Assembly: GCF_000721935.1 (NCBI RefSeq)
Contig: NZ_KL585383.1
Location: 2,434-12,214, forward strand
Direction: 5' to 3'
Origin: Streptomyces sp. NRRL WC-3549
GTDB taxonomy: Bacteria > Actinomycetota > Actinomycetes > Streptomycetales > Streptomycetaceae
DNA: 9,781 nucleotides
The notes under the pieces are model-generated. The model was not told where the DNA came from. It ran no database searches and worked only from the letters and a program-made list of their open reading frames with translations. A program made the translations under genes and the position numbers. Of the stretch, positions 6,139 to 9,781 are shown one piece after another; the stretch's first letter is position 1; each line of letters begins with the position of its first letter.

Positions 6139-6552
6139 TGATCGCGGCGTGGTGGTCGCCCTGCCCTGGTCCGCCGAGCGGCGGCGCCGCGGACGCGAGA
6201 ACAGCACGAACGCCGACAGATCCAGGGCGCGGGTCAGCTCGTGCAGGTGCAGTGCCGCACCGGGCTTCGGTTCCAGCACCCGCGTCGTCTGCGCGGCGGA
6301 GAGGGTGCCGAGCGTGCCGTCGTCCGGGGCGCCCGCCGTGTGGATGACAACGCTCAGCGGGGCATCGGTGCTGATGCCGGCCAACAGGCCCTGGACGGCG
6401 GCACATCCGGTGACTTCGCGCCCCACGACCTGGCGGTGGCGCCGAGAGCGGTCAGTTCGGCAACGAGTTCGCCCGGCGCCGCGCTCCGCGACCAGGTGCC
6501 GGGCGACGATCACGCCGTTGCCGCCGGTGACAAGGCGACCTGTGGGCTTCAT
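6139..6552 (-). pseudogene. Polyketide synthase ketoreductase (KR) domain remnant
   Basis: Reading from 6552 down gives MKPTGRLVTGGNGVIVARHL, a damaged Rossmann NADPH-binding motif (normally VTGGTGxxGxxxARHL). GELVAELTALGATAR is visible only in a second frame. Back in the first frame come AAVQGLLAGISTDAPLSVVI, HTAGAPDDGTLGTL, KPGAALHLHELTRALDLSAF and VLFS. Another frame change gives ASAAPPLGGPGQGDHHAA, equivalent to the SSxxGxxGxxGQxNYAAAN active-site Ser/Tyr region of PKS KR domains, with the Tyr-Asn part damaged. At least three frame changes in about 400 bp mean it is dead. Its ATG overlaps the ABC-F stop as ATGA. It may be the last trace of a macrolide-type biosynthetic cluster next to a resistance gene (inference). 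Confidence 0.7.
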
Positions 6553-8179
6553 CCCGCTGCGGTCTCCTGGGATGGTGCGACGTGGCCGGCGTTCAGTTCC
6601 ACGTGCCTGCCGGTGAAGCGGGTTCGCATGCGGCGGTCGTGGGTGACGACGACGACCGCGCCTTGGTAGCAGGCCAGGGCTCCTTCCAGTTCTTCGACCA
6701 AGACGGGGGAGAGATGATTGGTGGGCTCGTCCAGCAGCAACAGGTCGACGGGTTCGCTGACGAGGCGAGCCAGTTCGATCCGGCGCCTCTGTCCATAGGA
6801 CAGTTCGCCCACTTTCAGGCGCAGGTCGACAGGGCTGAACAGGCCGAGGGACAACAGTTGGTCGATACGCTCATCCAGTGTGCCCCCGCGGCCGTGGGCG
6901 AACGCCTGTGGGACTGTCAGGCCGGGCGGCCACGGTGTCCCCTCCTGTCTCAAGTGCCCGACTCGGCCCCGCGTGCGCACCGTCCCCTCATCGGGCCGCA
7001 GCTCACCCGCCAGCACCCGCATGAGAGTTGTCTTGCCGGCCCCGTTGGGCCCGGTGACCAACAGCCGCTCCTCGCCGCCGATCCGCAGCGAAGGTACGTG
7101 CAGTCGGTCCTCGACACGGATGCCGGTGAGTTCCGCCGCGGCCTGCGACATCTGACCGTCGGCGGTGGTCATCCGTGCGGCGAACACCAGCGGTTCGGGC
7201 GGCGGCGCGACAGCGTTGTCCGTCAGCCGTTCGACACGCTCCTTCGCATTGCGGATACGGACCATCGCCCCGTGACCACGGCCGCGGGCACGGAAGCCGC
7301 CGGCAGCTTGCGAGGGATCGCCTCCAACCGTGCCACGTTCGTGGCGGCCAGCTTCTGATTGCGGGCCAGTTCCGCGGACCAGTCCGCGTACTCCTGCAGA
7401 CGGCGCCGCCGCTCAGCGGCCTTGGCGGCGAGGTAGCCGTTGTAGCCGTCACCGTGACGCGTCACCTTGCCCTCGCCGACCTCCAGGATCGTGGTGGTGA
7501 CCCGTTCCAGGAACACCCGGTCATGGGTGACCACGAGCACAGTGCCGCGCTGCGCCCGCAGATGTGCCTCCAGCCAGCCCACCGCCTGGTCGTCCAGATC
7601 GTTGGTCGGCTCGTCCAGCAGCAACAGCTCCGGCTGGGACGCCAAGGTCGCGGCCAACGCCAGCCGTGACCGCTCACCGCCCGACAGCGTGCCCAGGGTC
7701 CGGTCCCGAGCCAGACCCGGCAAGCCGAGCCCGTGCAGGGCGATGTCCACCCGGGCATCGGCTTCGTAGCCGGCGCGCGCCTCGTACTGGGCGACCATCT
7801 GGGCGTAGGCGTCCAGCGCGGCGGTGAGCGCCGCCCCCGTCAAGCCCGTGAGCCCGGCTTCGGCGTGGTGCATCCGCGCTTCGAGTTCACGCAGGTCGGC
7901 AAGAGCCATATCCACTGCGGCCTGGACGGTGGCCTCGGGGGGCAGGGCCAACGACTGGGCCAGATAGCCCGAGCCGCCTGGTGCGACAACGGTCAGCTCG
8001 CCGTTGTCGGGTCGGTCCTGCCCGGCGATCAGTCGCAGCAGGGTGGTTTTTCCGGCTCCGTTGTCGCCCACGATGCCGGCCTTCTCGCCTGGCTTGATGC
8101 TGAAGGACACGTCGTCCAGCACGACGTGGTCGTCGTAGCGGCGGGTGACGTTCTGAAGAGACAGCTGCGCAGTAGACAT
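6549..8179 (-). pseudogene. ABC-F ATPase (antibiotic-resistance/ribosome-protection type), single frameshift
   Basis: Two tandem ATP-binding domains with no membrane segments, the ABC-F layout. Domain 1 (8179 downward) has Walker A GDNGAGKT (residues 38-45), signature LSGGER (165-170), Walker B LLLLDEPT (185-192) and switch His219. Domain 2 has GPNGAGKT, signature LSYGQRRR and LLLLDEPTNHLS, ending at 6549. The basic interdomain linker (ERRRRLQEYADWSAELARNQ onward) is where the frame breaks. After EAIPRKLPA (residue 294, near 7298) the sequence continues as FRARGRGHGAM then RIRNAKERVERL in another frame. One added base would give a 543-residue protein, the normal size for actinomycete ABC-F proteins such as those protecting ribosomes from macrolides, lincosamides or related drugs. 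Start ATG 8177-8179 has AGGGGA about 5 nt upstream. All catalytic motifs are intact, so a sequencing error or a very recent mutation is likely. Confidence 0.85.
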
Positions 8180-8549
8180 GCATTCCCCTGTTCTCGGCCG
8201 GGCCGGTCGGCACGGGTGGATGGACGCATCCGCGCACGCCGGAAACGCTCCGTGGCACGCCGAACAGACGTCATCACAGGAGGAGCGGAAGCACGGAGGA
8301 GAACGTACGACGGCGGAGCCAAGCTCAACGCGGCCGCACGGGGAATATCACAGAGAACCCATGCGCAGCACCGTAGACGGGGAGTCCGTGTGGCTGCAAG
8401 CAGTTTTTTCGGTGAGGTGGCAGAAGGGTGCAACAGAGGCGGGCGCACCCCACGATCGACCGGCGACGACGCGTACCGCACCGGCGCGGACAGCGTGAAT
8501 AGCCGGCCTCTTCGCCGGGAGGGCTGTCCCCACCCCACGCGCCCGTTAG
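8180..8549. other. Upstream region of ABC-F gene, no supported gene
   Basis: About 370 bp with no recognisable protein. It is long enough to hold a regulated leader, as ABC-F resistance genes often use upstream-ORF attenuation. The minus strand has a tiny reading frame Met-Gly-Ser-Leu-stop at 8348-8362, but no ribosome binding site and no terminator hairpin with it, so attenuation is unproven. Confidence 0.3.
8370..8399 (-). promoter_or_regulatory. Possible promoter for ABC-F gene
   Basis: On the minus strand TTGCAG (8394-8399) and TACGGT (8370-8375, fitting the TANNNT form of actinobacterial -10 elements) are 18 bp apart. Transcription would start near 8363 and give a leader of about 185 nt. 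The -35 match is partial, and such pairs arise by chance in GC-rich DNA. Confidence 0.25.
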
Positions 8550-8819
8550 CTGGAGAGGCTCGTCACCCAGCTCAGGGCCAAGGACCCGGCGCGGCGGCCG
8601 TCCTCCGCCGGGAAAGCCCGGGACGTCCTCAACGAGATCGGCGACCGGCAGTTCGTGACCACACCGCCCAGCTGTGGCCGGGACCTCGCGCACGGAATTC
8701 AGGTCAGCCAGGCGGAAGCCGCAGCAGGCCCGGTCATCCCGCTGCGGATCACCGCCCACGTCGCCGGACTCGTCGCCCCGGAGCACCTGGAGGTGGTCTG
8801 CCACCACAGGGGCTGGACC
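8550..8819 (+). pseudogene. Unidentified coding-like fragment
   Basis: After a TAG at 8547-8549 this frame has almost only G or C at third positions and reads LERLVTQLRAKDPARRPSSA, then GKARDVLNEIGDRQF, later PVIPLRITAHVAGLVAPEHL. I do not recognise it with confidence. LxAKDPARRP resembles the C-terminal end of serine/threonine kinase domains, but nothing before it supports a kinase. It has no start or ribosome binding site at its left edge and loses protein-like character about 8820. Probably a remnant of a gene transcribed rightwards. Confidence 0.3.
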
Positions 8820-8885
8820 ACGTCAACTTCCTCGGCCGCCGCTCCACCACTCAGCCTCCGGCGCCGGGCCCAATCCTCTGCCGGC
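8804..8885 (+). pseudogene. Possible Tn3-family transposase C-terminal scrap
   Basis: A short frame reads PQGLDHVNFLGRRSTTQPPA. It recalls the end of Tn3-type transposases (SPLxxxHINxLGRYxFxxP...LRPLRDP). The expected LRPLRDP is replaced by ILCRPC, and no upstream transposase sequence is visible, so this rests on about 15 residues. If real, it marks the edge of an excised or decayed transposon. Confidence 0.3.
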
Positions 8886-8914
8886 CGTGTTCGTGTGGCT
8901 GCGGAGCAGCCGCT

Positions 8915-9550
8915 TCACGGCGCCGGGTCCGGGAGCCGAAGGCCAGGGAAGGCGGCGGGGGTCGCCCAGCCGCGCAGTACGGCATCGATCGTTGACCGGA
9001 ACGCGGTCTCGGCTGCGCTGCCGTCGAGGCCTCCGGCGAGTTCGAGGGTCACGAGCCCGTGCAGGGCGATCCACAACGAGACGGCGATCAGTGTGGTGTC
9101 GCCCGCGAGGATCTGGTCCGCCACGGCACGGTCGATCGCCGCGACAAGCGGTCGCACCGGGTCTCGGTCGCCGACCCGGGTCGACGGTGCGAAGGACTGT
9201 GCGCCACCGAACAACACCGCGTACAGGTAGCCGTGTTCGCGTCCCCAATGGCGATACGCCACGGCCAACGCGTACAGATCCTCCAGGGCGTCCTCAGAGC
9301 CGGGAACGGCCGTCAGGTACTGGAACAGGCCGGCGACCGCTTGGTCGCGTACCTCGCGGATCACTCCGTCCTTCCCCTGGAACAACGTGTACACCGCCGC
9401 AGTCGACGTTCCTGCGGCGGTGGCCAGCGCGCGGACCGTGACCGACTCCTGCGGGCGGGTGGCGAACATCTCGGTCGCGCATGCGATGAGCCGCTCTCTG
9501 ACGTCGGCGTCGTTGGTTCTCGGCCTTCCCATGCAAAGCAGTGTACCCAT
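8915..9550 (-). CDS. TetR/AcrR family transcriptional regulator
   Basis: 211 residues. The N-terminal helix-turn-helix reads RERLIACATEMFATRPQESV, then TVRALATAAGTSTAAVYTLF and QGKDGVIREV (residues about 19-68), a textbook TetR DNA-binding domain with the AxxAGxSxAxxYxxFxxKxxL pattern. The C-terminal ligand and dimer domain contains YRHWGREHGYLYAVLFGG and ALHGLVTLELAGGL, as in the WHG-type C-terminal domains. Two starts are possible: ATG at 9550, or ATG at 9532 giving MGRPRTND. Neither has a ribosome binding site. I keep 9550 because TTGGAA (9577-9582) and TGTTAT (9555-9560), 16 bp apart on the minus strand, would start transcription at about that ATG (leaderless). It is divergent from the membrane protein at 9602 and likely represses it and itself. 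Intact. Confidence 0.88.
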   Translation of the reverse strand: MGTLLCMGRPRTNDADVRERLIACATEMFATRPQESVTVRALATAAGTSTAAVYTLFQGKDGVIREVRDQAVAGLFQYLTAVPGSEDALEDLYALAVAYRHWGREHGYLYAVLFGGAQSFAPSTRVGDRDPVRPLVAAIDRAVADQILAGDTTLIAVSLWIALHGLVTLELAGGLDGSAAETAFRSTIDAVLRGWATPAAFPGLRLPDPAP

Positions 9551-9555
9551 GGTGA

Positions 9556-9581
9556 TAACATCGTTTCAAAACAGCGTTCCA
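9556..9581. promoter_or_regulatory. Tandem TetR operator candidates
   Basis: Two 13-bp units lie head to tail between the divergent genes: TAACATCGTTTCA (9556-9568) and AAACAGCGTTCCA (9569-9581). Each holds an AAC-N3-GTT palindromic core (9557-9565 and 9570-9578). A third AAAC follows at 9582-9585. Tandem palindromes overlapping a divergent promoter are typical for TetR dimers bound side by side. Confidence 0.45.
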
Positions 9582-9601
9582 AAACTCCCGAGGAGCTCAC
9601 G

Positions 9602-9781
9602 ATGCCACCGTCCGTCATACGTCCCTTGCGCCTTGTCGGCCGCCTGCTGGCGGCCACCGCCGCGGTAGTGGCGCTGGTCGCCCTCTTCCTGGCGCTGATC
9701 GTCGCCACCGATGGCGCGGGATCGGGGTTAGCCGCATGGTCCGCGGCTGTCGGGATCGCGGTCGTCGCGGCGATGTGGCGG
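9602..9781 (+). CDS. Membrane protein, N-terminal part (cut by window end)
   Basis: ATG at 9602-9604 with GAGGAG (9590-9595) 6 nt upstream. The 60 visible codons begin MPPSVIRPLRLVGRLLAATA and show two hydrophobic stretches: residues about 16-36 (LLAATAAVVALVALFLALIV) and about 45-57 (WSAAVGIAVVAAM). The basic N-terminus suggests the N-terminal end stays in the cytoplasm. No family can be named from this piece. It is divergent from the TetR gene, shares the operator-like region, and is the likely regulatory target; many such pairs are transport or membrane-stress genes, which is only inference here. Confidence 0.7.
   Translation, partial: MPPSVIRPLRLVGRLLAATAAVVALVALFLALIVATDGAGSGLAAWSAAVGIAVVAAMWR

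Noticed and set aside
8154..8170. CTGTCTCTT on the minus strand just inside the ABC-F start resembles the first 9 bases of the Tn5 mosaic end.
   Set aside because: The next bases (CAGAAC) do not match, and the segment encodes the expected LSLQNV of ABC-F proteins, so it is a coincidence.
8550..8640. Serine/threonine kinase C-terminal end (LxAKDPARRP).
   Set aside because: The motif is short and no kinase catalytic motif precedes it; kept only as an unidentified fragment.
1..9781. tRNA, rRNA or CRISPR array.
   Set aside because: No cloverleaf with a T-loop consensus, no rRNA-like sequence, and no short regularly spaced repeats with unique spacers; the only periodic repeats are the coding TPR units.

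Overview
High-GC actinobacterial DNA, most likely from Streptomyces or a close relative. The signs are strong GC bias at third codon positions, GTGA/ATGA start-stop overlaps, an ABC-F ATPase of the antibiotic-resistance type, a type I polyketide synthase remnant, and an EACC1-like/caspase pair. The window is accessory sequence: few genes are intact and several are visibly broken.

Left third (1-3080), minus strand: a two-gene operon. A small EACC1-like protein (2703-3059) overlaps by GTGA a caspase-like peptidase fused to twelve 42-residue TPRs (201-2706). The caspase-TPR reading frame is broken by a 19-bp sequence at 2010-2028 that is exactly the Tn5/Nextera mosaic end. Removing those 19 bp restores one frame of 828 codons, so the break is almost certainly an assembly artefact. 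Two GC-rich hairpins (41-66, 74-100) lie downstream.

Middle (3080-6552): a 477-bp stretch without a recognisable gene, an intact VOC/glyoxalase-fold gene (3553-3921, minus) and a nitronate monooxygenase fragment (about 4040-4185, minus). Then comes an AT-richer island on the plus strand: a decayed C-terminal part of a polymorphic toxin with a DddA/SCP1.201-like deaminase domain (4404-5075), followed by an apparently intact Imm1-type immunity gene (5073-5582). Abutting it is an internally deleted DUF4011/Upf1-like helicase fragment (5584-about 6075, plus). It converges, across a strong hairpin (6108-6138), on a degraded PKS ketoreductase fragment (about 6139-6552, minus).

Right third (6549-9781): an ABC-F ATPase (6549-8179, minus) split by one frameshift in its interdomain linker, a remnant zone (8550-8885) with one unidentified coding-like piece and one weak Tn3-transposase-like tail, a TetR regulator (8915-9550, minus), and a divergent membrane protein cut off by the window end (9602-9781). 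The TetR/membrane-protein gap carries two tandem 13-bp units that look like operators.

The most interesting intact system is the EACC1-caspase-TPR operon, a predicted effector (conflict or cell-death) module. The most interesting broken one is the deaminase toxin with a surviving immunity gene. All assignments rest on reading translations by eye; no database search was run.
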